Source: Mycobacterium nebraskense
Lineage (GTDB): Bacteria > Actinomycetota > Actinomycetes > Mycobacteriales > Mycobacteriaceae
Assembly: GCF_002102255.1 (NCBI RefSeq)
Contig: NZ_LQPH01000151.1
Span: 1-64,000 of the forward strand
Reading direction: 5' to 3'
DNA length: 64,000 nt
In this document: positions 12,501 through 19,255 of the stretch, in pieces
Position numbering within the stretch: the first letter of the stretch is position 1
Layout of the letters: every line of letters starts with the position of its first letter
Notes under the pieces: generated by a model
Told to the model about the DNA's origin: nothing
The model's input: the letters and a program-made list of their open reading frames with translations, nothing else
Database searches by the model: none
Program-made: the position numbers and the translations under genes

Positions 12501-15500
12501 CGTCCACTGAGCCCGCGTCGGGCACCGACAGCGACCATTCCCCGGCGCCATCGTCGCCGACGCGCAACCGCAACATGGCGTGCCGATCCAGCAGGGCCTG
12601 CAGGACCGCCACCACGTCGGCCTCGCTGACCCCGGCCGGGGCCTGCACCAGCATTGTCTGGTTGAACTGATCGACCGGGCCCTCAATGTTATGCAACCAC
12701 CGCATGATTGGGGTCGCGACCACCTCACCCACGCCCGGGTCGGCCACGTGATCATCGCCGGTGGCCATCGTGGCGACCCGGGCCAGCCGGGCCACGGTCT
12801 GCTCGACGAAAACGTCACGCGGGCGGCACATTACGCCTGCGGCCCGCGCGCGGGTCACCACCTGCAACGACATGATGCTGTCGCCGCCCAAGTCGAAGAA
12901 CGAGTCGTCGATCCCCACCCGCTGCACGCCCAGGACTTGGGCATAGATGCCGGCCAGAATCTCTTCGACCGCGTCGCCCGGGGCCCGGTATGTCCCGGCG
13001 GAGTATTCGGGCGCCGGGAGCCCGCGAACGTCGAGCTTGCCGTTGGCAGTCAGCGGCAGCGCGTCGATCGCCACGATCGCCGACGGGACCATGTAGGCGG
13101 GCAGCCGCTCGCCGAGCCGGGTACGGAGCTGGGCGGGGTCGGCGCTGCCGGTGACGTATCCGACTAGACGCAAGGCAGCGGGGTGGTCCTCGCGCGCGAT
13201 CACCACCGCGGCCGTGATGCCGTCCAGTGCGGCCAGCGCGGCCTGCACTTCGCCGGGTTCGATGCGGTGTCCGCGGATTTTGACCTGCCCGTCGGCCCGT
13301 CCGAGGTAGCGCAGTCGCCCGTCCGGGCCCCAGCACACACGGTCCCCGGTGCGATACATCCGTGTTCCGGTGCCGCCGTAGGGATCGGCGACGAATCGCT
13401 CCGCGGTCAGTTCGGGCCGGCCCAGGTAACCGTGCGCCAGGGCGGGGCCGCTCAGGTACAGCTCGCCGACCACCCCGACCGGGGTCGGGCTCAGGCGCGC
13501 GTCGAGGACCAGGGCGCGCACCCCCGGAATGGGCGCACCGATGCCGACCGGCTGTCCCGGCGCAAGCGGTGCACTGCAGGTAGCCCAGATAGTGGCCTCG
13601 GTGGGGCCGTAGGCGTTGAACATCCGCCGGCCCGGTGCCCACGTGGTGACCAGCTCTGCCGGGCACGCCTCCCCGGTCGCGATCAGCGTCCGCACATCGG
13701 GTAGCCGGGTGCGATCCAGCGACGAGAGCACCGTCGGGGTGAGCACCGCCGCGCTGATTTGCTGGTCGCGCAGCAGCGCGGTCAGCGCTTCGCCGGCGGA
13801 GGCCTCCGGTGGTGCCACCACCAACGTCGCGGTCGCCCCGACCGCCAGCAGCAACTCGCCGACAGACACATCGAACGTCGGGGCGGCCACCATCAGCACC
13901 CGCGCGCCACCGGTCAGCCCGAAAGCACGGTGGTGGGCGGCTACCCCGTGCAGACCAGCGTGGCTCACCGCCACCCCTTTGGGGACGCCGGTGGAGCCGG
14001 ACGTGAAGATCACGTGGGCGGTGTTGTCCGCCCGCAGCGGGGCGAGCCGGTCGGCGTCGGTGATCGGGGCCGTCGACCGCCCGGACATGTCCAGGCCGTC
14101 GACGGCGAGCACTGGGCGCGACCCGACACCGGCCACGGTGTCGCCGCCGCGGGTCAGCACACACAACGCCGCGACCGTGTCCAGCACCGTGGCGATGCGC
14201 TGCGCCGGATGCGCCGGGTCCAGCGGCACATACGCGCCGCCGGCCTTGAGCACCGCCCACCACGCCACGACCAGTTCCAGGCAGCGATCCATCGCCACGC
14301 CCACCGCGGACTCCGGGCCGACCCCAGCCTCGATCAGCGCCCTGGCCAGCCGTGTCGAGGACTCATCGAGCTCGCGATACGACAACCTCCGGGTACCGTC
14401 GACCACCGCCACCGCGTCGGGCTCGGCCGAAACCGCCGCGGCCAACAGCTGCGGCGCCACCCCCACCGGTGTGGATGCACCGGCGCCGGACCAGGCCGAG
14501 GTGACCTGGTCACGCTCACCGTGATCCAGCAACGACACCTCGCCCAGCGCCTCCGAGGGATCCGCCGCCAGAAGGCGGTCGAAAAGTGACTCCAGACGGG
14601 TTATGTGCCTTGCGATTTCGTCGTCGGTATAGCGGTCGGGATTCCATCCGAAGTGAACCTGCGGCGCTTCGTCGTCCAGCTGCGGGTAGACGCTGAGCGC
14701 GATGTCTTGGATCGGGAAGTTGGTCAATACGGTGCACGTCGCCAGCGAGGGCCCGAAGTGAATGGGTTCCGCGAAGCCGAGGACGTTGATCACCGGCCCG
14801 AACTCGACGTTCGTGTCGAGACGGGCCCCGTCTCCGATGATGTCCGGGAAACCCCCGAACTGCTGGTGGCGCAGCGCACCGACCAGGGCCGTGCCGACCC
14901 GGTCGGTCAGTGCGCCGATGGTGTCGGTGTCTTCGACACGGATGACCAGCGGCACCATGTTGGATACCATGCCCGCACACTTTTTCAGCGCCGCGGTGGT
15001 GCGCGCCGACACCGGAAGAGACAATGAGATCTCTTGGCGTCCTGTTGTTTTCGCGATGAATACGGCCATCGCCACAACGACCCTGGCAACGTCGAACCGG
15101 TGATTCTCCGCGAGCCGATGCGTGCACTCCAACTCGCGCGTCAACTGATGGCGTGGCGGCACCGACCGCTGCGTGCCCGCCAGGTCGACGACTTCCAGCG
15201 GCCCGCGCACGACGGTCTTCCAGTACTCGGCGTCGGTAGCGCTGCGCGAAGACCGTTGGTATTTCAGATCCGCGTCGCGGATTACGGCGAACCCCGAGAA
15301 ATCGACTTCGCCGGTCTGTGCCGGCGCCCCGGAGTAGACGTCCGCGATGTGCCGGATGAAATTGTTGGTGCCATACCCGTCCAGCAGAACGTGGTGGGTG
15401 CGCAGGTAGAAGTAGGACAGACCGTCGGCGATCCGCAGCAGCGCAAAGTTGGTGAGCCGGTCACGGACCAGGTCGACCGGCCGGCGGTAGTCCTCATCCA

Positions 15501-15816
15501 TCCAGCTGCAGGCGGCTGCGACCGGGTCGGGCTCGGCACGCAGATCAAGAGTGTTCAGGGTTTGCGGAATCGAGTGATCGAGCACAAAGACGGGCTCGCC
15601 ATCGACCAGCGCTACCCGCGCGCACGGTGAGCCGAATCGGGTGGCCGCCGATTCACAAGCGGCCATGAGCTTTTCGGGGTCGACATCGTGATCGATCGCG
15701 AGGAACCCGGCAAAGTTGTACGGGACTTCAGGCCGAAGTTCTTGGGCGGCCCATATCGCGCGTTGCGCGATGGTCAACGGCCCCAGCAGGTCTGGTTGCG
15801 TACCGTAGTTGAGCAT
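592..15816 (-). CDS. Four-module non-ribosomal peptide synthetase with terminal reductase
   Basis: A 5074-residue NRPS. Domain order with approximate residues: C1 20-430 (HHVLLDG), A1 450-930, PCP1 near 975 (LGGDS), epimerase 1035-1470 (HHLAVDG), C2 1500-1930, A2 1955-2430, PCP2 near 2470, C3 2530-2960 (HHIAADG), A3 3010-3480, PCP3 near 3523, C4 3585-4020, A4 4065-4540, PCP4 near 4582, then a Rossmann-fold thioester reductase 4670-5074 (TGATGFLG; catalytic Tyr and Lys in YGNSK). There is no thioesterase, so reductive release as aldehyde or alcohol is expected. By-eye nine-residue specificity codes are DVGVITAIW, DSWTVAAMV, DARSIGAVD and DAEHVAAMC. None is a clean match I can name, so substrates are not assigned. 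C1 suggests an acyl or starter unit; the epimerase implies residue 1 is D. The gene lies 112 bp downstream of the exporter in the IdeR-box operon, so a peptide siderophore is the best guess. Glycopeptidolipid synthetases differ in having three epimerases. Confidence 0.93.
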   Translation of the reverse strand: MLNYGTQPDLLGPLTIAQRAIWAAQELRPEVPYNFAGFLAIDHDVDPEKLMAACESAATRFGSPCARVALVDGEPVFVLDHSIPQTLNTLDLRAEPDPVAAACSWMDEDYRRPVDLVRDRLTNFALLRIADGLSYFYLRTHHVLLDGYGTNNFIRHIADVYSGAPAQTGEVDFSGFAVIRDADLKYQRSSRSATDAEYWKTVVRGPLEVVDLAGTQRSVPPRHQLTRELECTHRLAENHRFDVARVVVAMAVFIAKTTGRQEISLSLPVSARTTAALKKCAGMVSNMVPLVIRVEDTDTIGALTDRVGTALVGALRHQQFGGFPDIIGDGARLDTNVEFGPVINVLGFAEPIHFGPSLATCTVLTNFPIQDIALSVYPQLDDEAPQVHFGWNPDRYTDDEIARHITRLESLFDRLLAADPSEALGEVSLLDHGERDQVTSAWSGAGASTPVGVAPQLLAAAVSAEPDAVAVVDGTRRLSYRELDESSTRLARALIEAGVGPESAVGVAMDRCLELVVAWWAVLKAGGAYVPLDPAHPAQRIATVLDTVAALCVLTRGGDTVAGVGSRPVLAVDGLDMSGRSTAPITDADRLAPLRADNTAHVIFTSGSTGVPKGVAVSHAGLHGVAAHHRAFGLTGGARVLMVAAPTFDVSVGELLLAVGATATLVVAPPEASAGEALTALLRDQQISAAVLTPTVLSSLDRTRLPDVRTLIATGEACPAELVTTWAPGRRMFNAYGPTEATIWATCSAPLAPGQPVGIGAPIPGVRALVLDARLSPTPVGVVGELYLSGPALAHGYLGRPELTAERFVADPYGGTGTRMYRTGDRVCWGPDGRLRYLGRADGQVKIRGHRIEPGEVQAALAALDGITAAVVIAREDHPAALRLVGYVTGSADPAQLRTRLGERLPAYMVPSAIVAIDALPLTANGKLDVRGLPAPEYSAGTYRAPGDAVEEILAGIYAQVLGVQRVGIDDSFFDLGGDSIMSLQVVTRARAAGVMCRPRDVFVEQTVARLARVATMATGDDHVADPGVGEVVATPIMRWLHNIEGPVDQFNQTMLVQAPAGVSEADVVAVLQALLDRHAMLRLRVGDDGAGEWSLSVPDAGSVDAGGCVRSVNELSREAIIDARSRLNPGAGVMLSALWAAGTGQLLLIIHHLAVDGVSWRILLEDLNIAWAQHRSGQPMCLPPGGTSFARWSSLLGEYARGPEVAAQADAWRQVSATPAALPTVRRIDTHANAGNLSALLDAETTRMLLGDVPAAFHAGVQDILLIAFALAVVQLSGNTKAPIGIDVEGHGRQEELSADGDLSRTVGWFTAKYPVVLHAGGLHWAQVVTGEAALGAVIKEAKEQLRLLPDGLTYGLLRYLNSDVDLGDCDPVLMFNYLGRLAGTAELSEEVWRPSLDSLSATAVATAVPTPLTHTVALNAGTLDSDAGPQLHANWTWATSALDHAQVNRLSQLWFEALTGICAHVRLGGGGLSPSDVAPARLTQQQIDELERHDRVADILPLTPLQQGLFFYATTAPPGGVDLYAIQLNIGIAGPLDPHRLRAAVHAVVNRHPNLAARFCPEIDPPVQIIPAEPAVPWRYVDFDGDAGLGDLVARLCADECVAVCDLTNPPVFRVALIRTAPNHYRFVLTNHHVVLDGSSLPILLQEIFAAYHEQRLAAPVPYRRFVTWQAGRHLDSAQAAWRDVLTGFDTPTLVGSPHRQRPGSRGMESYRLSEQTTRALHQLARAHHTTISTVLRAGWAQLLISLTGQRDVVFGAAVSGRSADLVGVESMVGLLINTVPVRAQVTAQTTIADLLSQLHNANQHTLDHEHLALSEIHRITGHDQLFDTLFVYENYPLDAAASMELGDLAITEFTSHESTHYPLTLQAIPGPGLALGIQYDSELFDAGSVGALADRLERVLLAMTADPLRRLSTVDLLNTDEHARLAEFGNRAVLSKGVAGPSIPDLFGAQVVRTPEAVAISCGQDSWTYREVDLASNRLARLLVGLGAGPGQCVVVLSSRSAEAIVAILAVLKSGAAYLPIDPAVPDARIEFVLGDAAPVAAVTTAELAPRFDRYGLSVVDVNDPGIAAQSSAGLAVPAGDDIAHIVYTSGTTGVPKGVAVTHHNVTQLLESLHLGLASGPGQVWSQWHSYAFDSSVWEIWGALLHGSRLVVVPESVAAVPQYFQALLTAERVSFLTQTPSAVSALSPEALGSVTLVVAAEACSAELVDRWAPGRVMFNAYGPTETTMVVTVSAPLAAGSGTPPIGGPVGGAALFVLDGWLRPVPVGVVGELYVAGQGVAAGYVGRAGLTSSRFVACPFGSPGTRMYCTGDLVRWRPDGQLQYLGRADEQVKIRGYRIELGEIQLALTELDHVNQAAVIVREDRPGDKRLVGYVTESVSGALDAGAARTRLGERLPAYLVPAAVVVVPALPLTVNGKLDSRALPVPEYRDAAYRAPSNAVEEILAGVYAHILGLDRVGIDDSFFDLGGDSLSAMRLVATINKTLHTDLTVRILFDAPTVAQIAPHLGKHGSGCEPLVAGERPALVPLSFAQSRLWFLGQLHGPSPVYNMTVGLRLRGCLDADALGAALVDVVGRHESLRTVFPHIDGVPYQEVVSPQRAELGWEVVDVSGWSAARLEEAIDGVARYAFDLAAETPLRAKLFGIAKDEHVLVATVHHIAADGWSITPLVRDLGVAYASRCGGQAPDWEPLAVQYADYTLWQRARFGDFNDSDGPIADQLAYWEKALAGIPERLELPTDRPYPPVADYRGANAVVEWSAEVQRRVRALAREHDATSFMVMQAALAVLLGKLCATSDVAVGFPVAGRRDSALDELVGFFVNRLVLRVEVAGDRSVAEVLAQVRSRSLAAYEHQDVPFDVLVDRLNPTRSMAHHPLVQVALAWQNLPGQHDDPAAGLALGDLHITPMPLDTHTARMDLTFSLAERWNQAGEPAGISGTVEFRTDVFDAESIETLITRLERVVTAMTADPTRRLSSIDVLDELEHARLDEMGNRAVLTQPVVSVSIPELFAAQVNRTPDSTALSCAGRSMTYLELDEAANRLAHLLAGQGVGPGQAVALLFSRSTEAIVAILAVLKTGAAYLPIDPAVPDARIGFILSDAGPIAAITTAELAGRLDGYNLQVFDVDAPVDAQPSFAPPVPAAEEIAHIIYTSGTTGVPKGVAVTHRNVTQLMEGLDAGLAAPGPVKVSAQWHSYAFDASVREIWGALLHGGRLVVVPEAVAGSPEELRSLLIDEQVSVLSQTPSALAALSLDGLGSTALIVGGEACPAELVDRWAPGRVLTNAYGPTETTVDVTISAPLEAGDAMVPIGAPVAGAALFVLDAWLRPVPPGVVGELYVAGRGVGVGYLRRASLTASRFVACPFGAPGARMYRTGDLVRWRADGQLHYVGRVDEQVKLRGYRIELGEIRTALAGLDGVDAAAVVAREDRPAASRLVGYITGTIDPAAARAELAKQLPAYMVPAAVVTIEALPLTVNGKLDKCALPAPEYHDAKYRAPSNAVEEILADTYAEVLGLDRVGIDDSFFDLGGDSLTAMRLIAAINKTLNTRLGVRTLFDTPTVAQLAPRVRTDGGAPEPLVAGERPAVIPLSFGQSRLWFLDQFYGGSPVYNMAAALQLSGRLDVGALGAALADVVARHESLRTVFPHRDGVPYQEVVAAERADFGWEVIDATAWPPARLDEAVGAAAHHLFELGTHIPLLAKVFRVAEDEHVLVATVHHIAADGWSVTPLVSDLGAAYASRCAGQAPGWAALPVQYADYTLWQRAHLGDLEDPSSPIGVALAYWQEALTGMPERLQLPTDRPYPSVADDRGASVAVEWPAELQQRVRAVARQRNATSFMVIQAALAVMLSKITANNDISVGFVIAGRSDAALDQLVGFFVNTLILRVDLGGDVTVANLLTQVRTRSLEALEHQDVPFELLVERLNPIRSLSHHPLVQVSMTWQNLRDHDNDPAAALGLGDLRITQLPLKTRTARMDLTFSLGERFTEDGEPAGIGGAVEFRTDLFDVESVGALIDRLERVLVAMTADPLRRLSSVDVLDTAERARLDALGNRAALGESVVRVSVPELFVAQVARTPEAVAVSCAGASMTYRELDQAANRLAHLLVDHGARRGECVAVLFERSVPAIVGILGVLKSGAAYLPIDPAVPDARIEFMIGDARPVAAVTSTGLAARFDGHDVRIIDVADPALTTKPCTGLPLPAADDLAHIIYTSGTTGVPKGVATTHHNVTQLLGSLHVGLPSGPGQVWSQWYSYAFDASVEEIWGALLHGSRLVIVPESVAALPEDLQALLIDEHVTVLHQTPSAVSALSPQALTSMALVVAAEACSAELVDRWAPGRIMTNAYGPTETTMCVAVSPRLSAGAGAPPIGAPVPGAAFFVLDSWLRPVPAGTVGELYVAGRGLGTGYLRRAGLTASRFVACPFGAPGQRMYRTGDLVRWGAHGQLWYLGRIDEQVKIRGYRIELGEIQTALNGLDAVDQAVVIVREDRPGDKRLVGYVTESVPGALDMVATRARLREGLPAYMIPAALVVIEALPLTVNGKLDTRALPAPAYRDADYRAPGNDIEHILADTYAEVLGLDRVGIDDSFFDLGGDSLSAMRLIATLNKTLHTHLTVRTLFNTPTVAGLSQQVDKHADDPRFVSAHGPDATEVYATDLTLDKFIDATTLGAAPSLPGPNAEVRTVLLTGATGFLGRYLVLQWLEWLELADGKLICLVRAKPDEEARARLEKTFDTGDPQLLRYFRELAENHLEVIAGDKGEANLGLDQQTWQRLADTVDLIVDPAAVVNGVLPYSELFVPNVVGTAELIRLALTTKLKPYTYVSTANVGDQIAPSAFTEDADIRIISPSRKNDGSRVNGYGNSKWAGEVLLREANDLCGLPVAVFRSGMILADTTYAGQLNLSDMVTRMVLSVVATGVAPRSFYQLDAQGNRQRAHYDGLPVEFVAEAIATLGTRVGRESSTGYQTYHVMNQHDDGIGLDEYVDWLIEAGYPIERIDDFSEWLHRFEAGLRALPDRQREHSILGVLLSRNSHYLQPAEPISGPVAPTDRFRAAVQDAKVGPDNDIPHVSPTIIIQYVIGLQLLGLL

Positions 15817-15928
15817 CTGACGACGAACTTTCTAGTTGGGCGAGCGTGTGGACGACTCGCGACGTTGGCATCGTTGGGCCGCCTTATGTCACAGTCGATA
15901 CGACCGACAGAAGCCGCCACTGGAATCA

Positions 15929-17392
15929 TCAAATGGATGGTGCTGCATCGTATTTTCTAGCCGATTCCACTGGCAGAAATGTCGCCGCGATGATCGCGAC
16001 AATCGCCAGTGCGGCGGCCACAAAAAACACCATCGCGTAGTTCCTCGGCACTGCATCTTCGTGGCGATTGAACTGAGCCGTCAACAGCACCGTCATCAAC
16101 GCGGCTCCAGCGGCGCCGCCCAACTGATTGTTGACGCTTCGCAGCGTCGTGCCCCGAGCGATCTGATGCGGCGCCAACGGCTGCACGCAGGCCGCCGACA
16201 GTGGCGTCGCGGCACAGCCCACACCCATGCCCATGAGCATCAGTCCGGCCAGCAGCGTCGGTGAGTAGTCTGCTTGTCGGACGACTCCGATGGCGAAGGT
16301 GCCCAGGCCTGCTGCCATCAGGGGGAAGGCGATCAGCACGATCTTGCCCGGCCCGGATCTGTCCATAGATGCCCCGGCGAAGGGTGTGGTCAATAGGATG
16401 CCGATCCCCATTGCGATCAAGTGCATCCCCGACTGCATCGGCGTCTGGTGCAGCGCGACCTGGAAATAGCTTGGGACAAGCAACAAGATGCCCACATAAG
16501 TGGCCGCGAAGATCAGCAACGTCACGTTGGCCTGTCTGACCACGCGGTTCTTCAACAATCGCAGGTCGATGAGCGGGGCATCTGTCCGGCGCCAGGCGTG
16601 AATAATGAAGGCGGCGATCAATACCAGGCCGGCAATTGAGGGGATCAGCACATGGTGATCGGCGATCGTGCGATGTCCCGGGATGGATGATACCCCAGCC
16701 AGCAAAGTCACCATGCCGGATGACAGCAGCAGCATGCCGGTCACGTCGAGTGCCTCCGACGGCAGGGGACGATCCTTCGGAAGCATCACCGCCGCGAGTG
16801 CGAAGGCGCTCAGCCCGATCGGCAGGTTGATCAGGAAGATCCACTTCCAGCCATAGGTGCCGATCAACCACCCGCCCAGGATCGGCCCTCCAATAGGGCC
16901 GAGCAAGAAGGGAGCTGCTCCTAGCGCAACCAGGCGGCCGAGCCGCTTTGGACCCGACTCGCGGGCCAAGATCACAAAGCACAGCGGTGTCATAATGCCG
17001 CCTCCGCATCCCTGGAGCATACGAAAACTGATGAGCAGCAATATATTCGGAGTTATCGTGCACAGCAGTGACGCCAGCGTGAAGACTAAAACACCACCCG
17101 TGAAGAGCCGCTTGGTGCCGAATCGGTCGGCTGCCCAACCGGTTACCGGGACCACGGCGGCAAACGCCAACATATAGCCGCCCATCGTCCACGAGACGAT
17201 CGCCTGAGTTGACCCGAATTCGGCGACAAAGGTCCGTTGAGCAACGGCGACCGCGGTACCGTCCAGCTGCCCCATCATGCTGGCCAGACCGCAGACTCCG
17301 CCGATCCAGAGCAGCCTGGCGTCTATCCTGTCCGGGTAGCCATCGACGGATTGCTGACAGACGGAGTCAGTCGGGAGAAGGCAACTTCTCAT
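15929..17392 (-). CDS. MFS drug/siderophore exporter (EmrB/QacA type)
   Basis: A 487-residue major facilitator permease with about 14 hydrophobic segments, consistent with the DHA2 family. The N-terminal part has an acidic residue in helix 1 (MGQLDGTAVAVA) and the loop 2-3 motif GWAADRFGTKRL. The helix-5 motif-C region reads LGAAPFLLGPIGGPILGGW. The start is the ATG at 17392: it overlaps the formyltransferase stop (ATGA), while the longer open frame to 17971 runs antisense through conserved formyltransferase residues and is not real. Its place between a formyltransferase and a large NRPS suggests that it exports their product, as in other actinobacterial siderophore operons; this is inference. 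Transcription is probably from the IdeR-controlled promoter near 18410. Confidence 0.88.
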   Translation of the reverse strand: MRSCLLPTDSVCQQSVDGYPDRIDARLLWIGGVCGLASMMGQLDGTAVAVAQRTFVAEFGSTQAIVSWTMGGYMLAFAAVVPVTGWAADRFGTKRLFTGGVLVFTLASLLCTITPNILLLISFRMLQGCGGGIMTPLCFVILARESGPKRLGRLVALGAAPFLLGPIGGPILGGWLIGTYGWKWIFLINLPIGLSAFALAAVMLPKDRPLPSEALDVTGMLLLSSGMVTLLAGVSSIPGHRTIADHHVLIPSIAGLVLIAAFIIHAWRRTDAPLIDLRLLKNRVVRQANVTLLIFAATYVGILLLVPSYFQVALHQTPMQSGMHLIAMGIGILLTTPFAGASMDRSGPGKIVLIAFPLMAAGLGTFAIGVVRQADYSPTLLAGLMLMGMGVGCAATPLSAACVQPLAPHQIARGTTLRSVNNQLGGAAGAALMTVLLTAQFNRHEDAVPRNYAMVFFVAAALAIVAIIAATFLPVESARKYDAAPSI

Positions 17393-18327
17393 GGCCGGCC
17401 GGTCAGGTAGCCGCCTCGCCGAAAGAACTTCTCCCCGCCGCACTCGACGCCGTCCGCGGAACGGACGCGGGTGATCACCAGGCCGCGGTTGCGGCCGCGA
17501 TGGGCGTCGGGTCCGCAGACCACGACGCCGCCCTCCTCCTGGACGATCACCCGGCCCGTCGTTCCGCCGTAGCCGGCGTCGGAGACACGCGCCTCGAGGA
17601 TCTCGATCTGCTCCCCGCGGTAGAAGGTGAACGCGGGGGGATACGGATCGGACAAAGCGCGGACGAACCGCTCGAGATCGCCGGCCGACCAATTCCAGTC
17701 GATCAAACTGTCGCGCTCCGAACGCTTGTGGAAGTACGTCCGCTCGGCCTTGTTCTGGGGCCGCCAGACCGCGGTGCCGGACTCGAGTGCACTCAGCGCT
17801 TCCTCCAGCACATCCGGAATCAGATCCATGCCTCGCAGCACCAATTCGGTGCCGGTGTCGGTGGGGCCGATCGGCACCGATCGCTGGACGAGAATGTCCC
17901 CGGTGTCCAGCCCGTCGTCCATCCGGTGCACCGTCAACCCGAATTGGGACTCGCCACTGATCAACGCCCACAGCACCGGGGAAAACCCGGTGAAGCGCGG
18001 GAGCAACGAATCGTGCAAGTTCAGGGTTCCGTGCAGAGGCAGATCATACAGTTCCGCCGGCATCCGGTAATACCAGCTGTTGACGACGACGACGTCGGGT
18101 TCCACGCGCTTGACCAGGTCGATGGTCTCGGCGTCAACCGTCTCGGTGAGATGCAGAGGGATACCGTGCTTACGCGCGAGGTCGTCGACCGGCGCCGACC
18201 AGATCGCCTTGTACGATTCCTCGCTTGAGGGGTGGGAGACGGCCAGTAAGACGTTATGGTCCGTCTCGATGAGCGCCTTCAAAGTCCTATAGCCCCAGGT
18301 CTGGAACCCGAAGAAAACGATGCGCAT
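17389..18327 (-). CDS. FxbA-like N10-formyl-THF-dependent formyltransferase
   Basis: A 312-residue protein of the methionyl-tRNA formyltransferase superfamily. It keeps the catalytic Asn-x-His of LNLHDSLLP and the Asp in DDGLDTGDI, so it should be active, followed by a smaller C-terminal domain. Length is near that of Fmt (about 310), but the location is not the usual def-fmt context. Formyltransferases beside NRPS genes, such as exochelin FxbA of M. smegmatis and CchA or Rft in coelichelin and rhodochelin loci, formylate N5-hydroxyornithine. The ATG at 18327 has an AGAAGGG ribosome site eight bases upstream. It is first in the operon, about 80 bp from an IdeR box, and its stop overlaps the exporter start. 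A second methionyl-tRNA formyltransferase is the alternative, but context argues against it. No ornithine hydroxylase lies in the window. Confidence 0.85.
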   Translation of the reverse strand: MRIVFFGFQTWGYRTLKALIETDHNVLLAVSHPSSEESYKAIWSAPVDDLARKHGIPLHLTETVDAETIDLVKRVEPDVVVVNSWYYRMPAELYDLPLHGTLNLHDSLLPRFTGFSPVLWALISGESQFGLTVHRMDDGLDTGDILVQRSVPIGPTDTGTELVLRGMDLIPDVLEEALSALESGTAVWRPQNKAERTYFHKRSERDSLIDWNWSAGDLERFVRALSDPYPPAFTFYRGEQIEILEARVSDAGYGGTTGRVIVQEEGGVVVCGPDAHRGRNRGLVITRVRSADGVECGGEKFFRRGGYLTGRP

Positions 18328-18409
18328 GCGCGAAACCCTTCTAGCTCGTTACCGACCGACCAGTGGCTCCGCCATCGATCGAGGCAACGGCGCCCACCAG
18401 AAAGTGAGC

Positions 18410-18428
18410 TTACGGTAGCCTTACCTAA
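18410..18428 (-). promoter_or_regulatory. IdeR (DtxR-family) iron box
   Basis: Read on the minus strand the 19 bases are TTAGGTAAGGCTACCGTAA, matching the mycobacterial IdeR consensus TTAGGTTAGGCTAACCTAA at 16 of 19 positions with both outer half-site ends intact. The site lies 82 bp upstream of the formyltransferase ATG, a normal operator distance. It predicts repression of the formyltransferase-exporter-NRPS operon by iron-loaded IdeR and induction in iron starvation. No other gene start is close on the minus strand; the mce relic ends at 18573 on the far side. Confidence 0.8.
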
Positions 18429-18572
18429 GTTGCACGGCGGGGCATACACATGCCGAATAGCCGTCTTATGGGCCGCGGTGTGCTGATCACGGAACCGAGC
18501 GAATTACCGTTTCTAACAAGGCTTTTAGCGTAACAGCGTTGAGCTACGCGGCACTTCCTGTGCCCGAAGACG

Positions 18573-19255
18573 CTACGGGTTGATCGTGTTGTCGCCGACC
18601 TGGCGGCCCCAGACGTACTCGATCGCATACGGCGATCCAGTGTCCAGGTGGTTGTACGGCGCAATGCTGTTGCCGGAGTCGATGATCAGCTCGGGTGCCG
18701 GCCACAAATAATGCGTGATCGGCTGCCAGCATCCCGGCGCATCCCCGGGCCCACCACGAGCGTTCACCCGCGGCAGATTCTCCGGGTAGATGTAGGGGTT
18801 GGGTGGCCCGCCGACCAGGCCGGGCGTAGCGCCAAGCCCCAGTGTGAGCGCGGCGAAGGCGACCAACGATCGCGGGTTCGCGACCAGCCCCAATCCAGAT
18901 AGCGCCCCGGTGTTCATGTTCAGCGAGTGGGCGTTGAAGCCGCCTTCGGCGGCACCCGTCGCGGCCAACGCATCGTGTTCGTTGCGCATCAGGCAGTAGA
19001 TTTCCGTGAGGTAGGCGTCCAGCAGTTGCGCCGTCGGCACCAGGTCGGCGGCCCCACGCGCCAGGTACGGCCCACCCTTGTTGAACTGATCCGCGCCGGT
19101 ATTGCCAAACCCGGCCGCCGACAACAACGCCTGATCCAAATCCTTTTGCTGCGCATTGATCGTGCGCGAGGTGATCACCGCGTTGTTGAGGAAGTCGAAC
19201 AAATCCGGTGAGGCGTTGGCGTAGGTATCCCCCAACCGCGCCAACCGTGCAATAT
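18573..19255 (-). pseudogene. Truncated mce-family gene, C-terminal fragment
   Basis: About 225 residues that read as the end of an MceA-type protein: LFDFLNNAV, SRTINAQQKDLDQAL, GGPYLARGAADLVP and a tail ending in YVWGRQVGDNTINP, followed by a stop at 18573. The N-terminal MCE beta-barrel domain and membrane anchor are missing. At about 19255 the frame passes directly into IS256 transposase sequence, so the fragment has no start of its own. Intact Mce proteins are about 400 residues or more and sit in yrbE-mce operons for lipid import; none is nearby. This is a relic moved or cut by insertion-sequence recombination. Confidence 0.8.

Noticed and set aside
592..15816. Identification of the left NRPS as a glycopeptidolipid synthetase (Mps)
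   Set aside because: It also has four modules and a terminal reductase, but glycopeptidolipids need three D-residues and so three epimerases; only one is present, and the IdeR box and formyltransferase point to a siderophore.
17393..17971. N-terminal extension of the MFS exporter frame
   Set aside because: It overlaps conserved, catalytic formyltransferase sequence in antisense sharing and has no membrane or signal character; the ATGA start at 17392 explains the gene.
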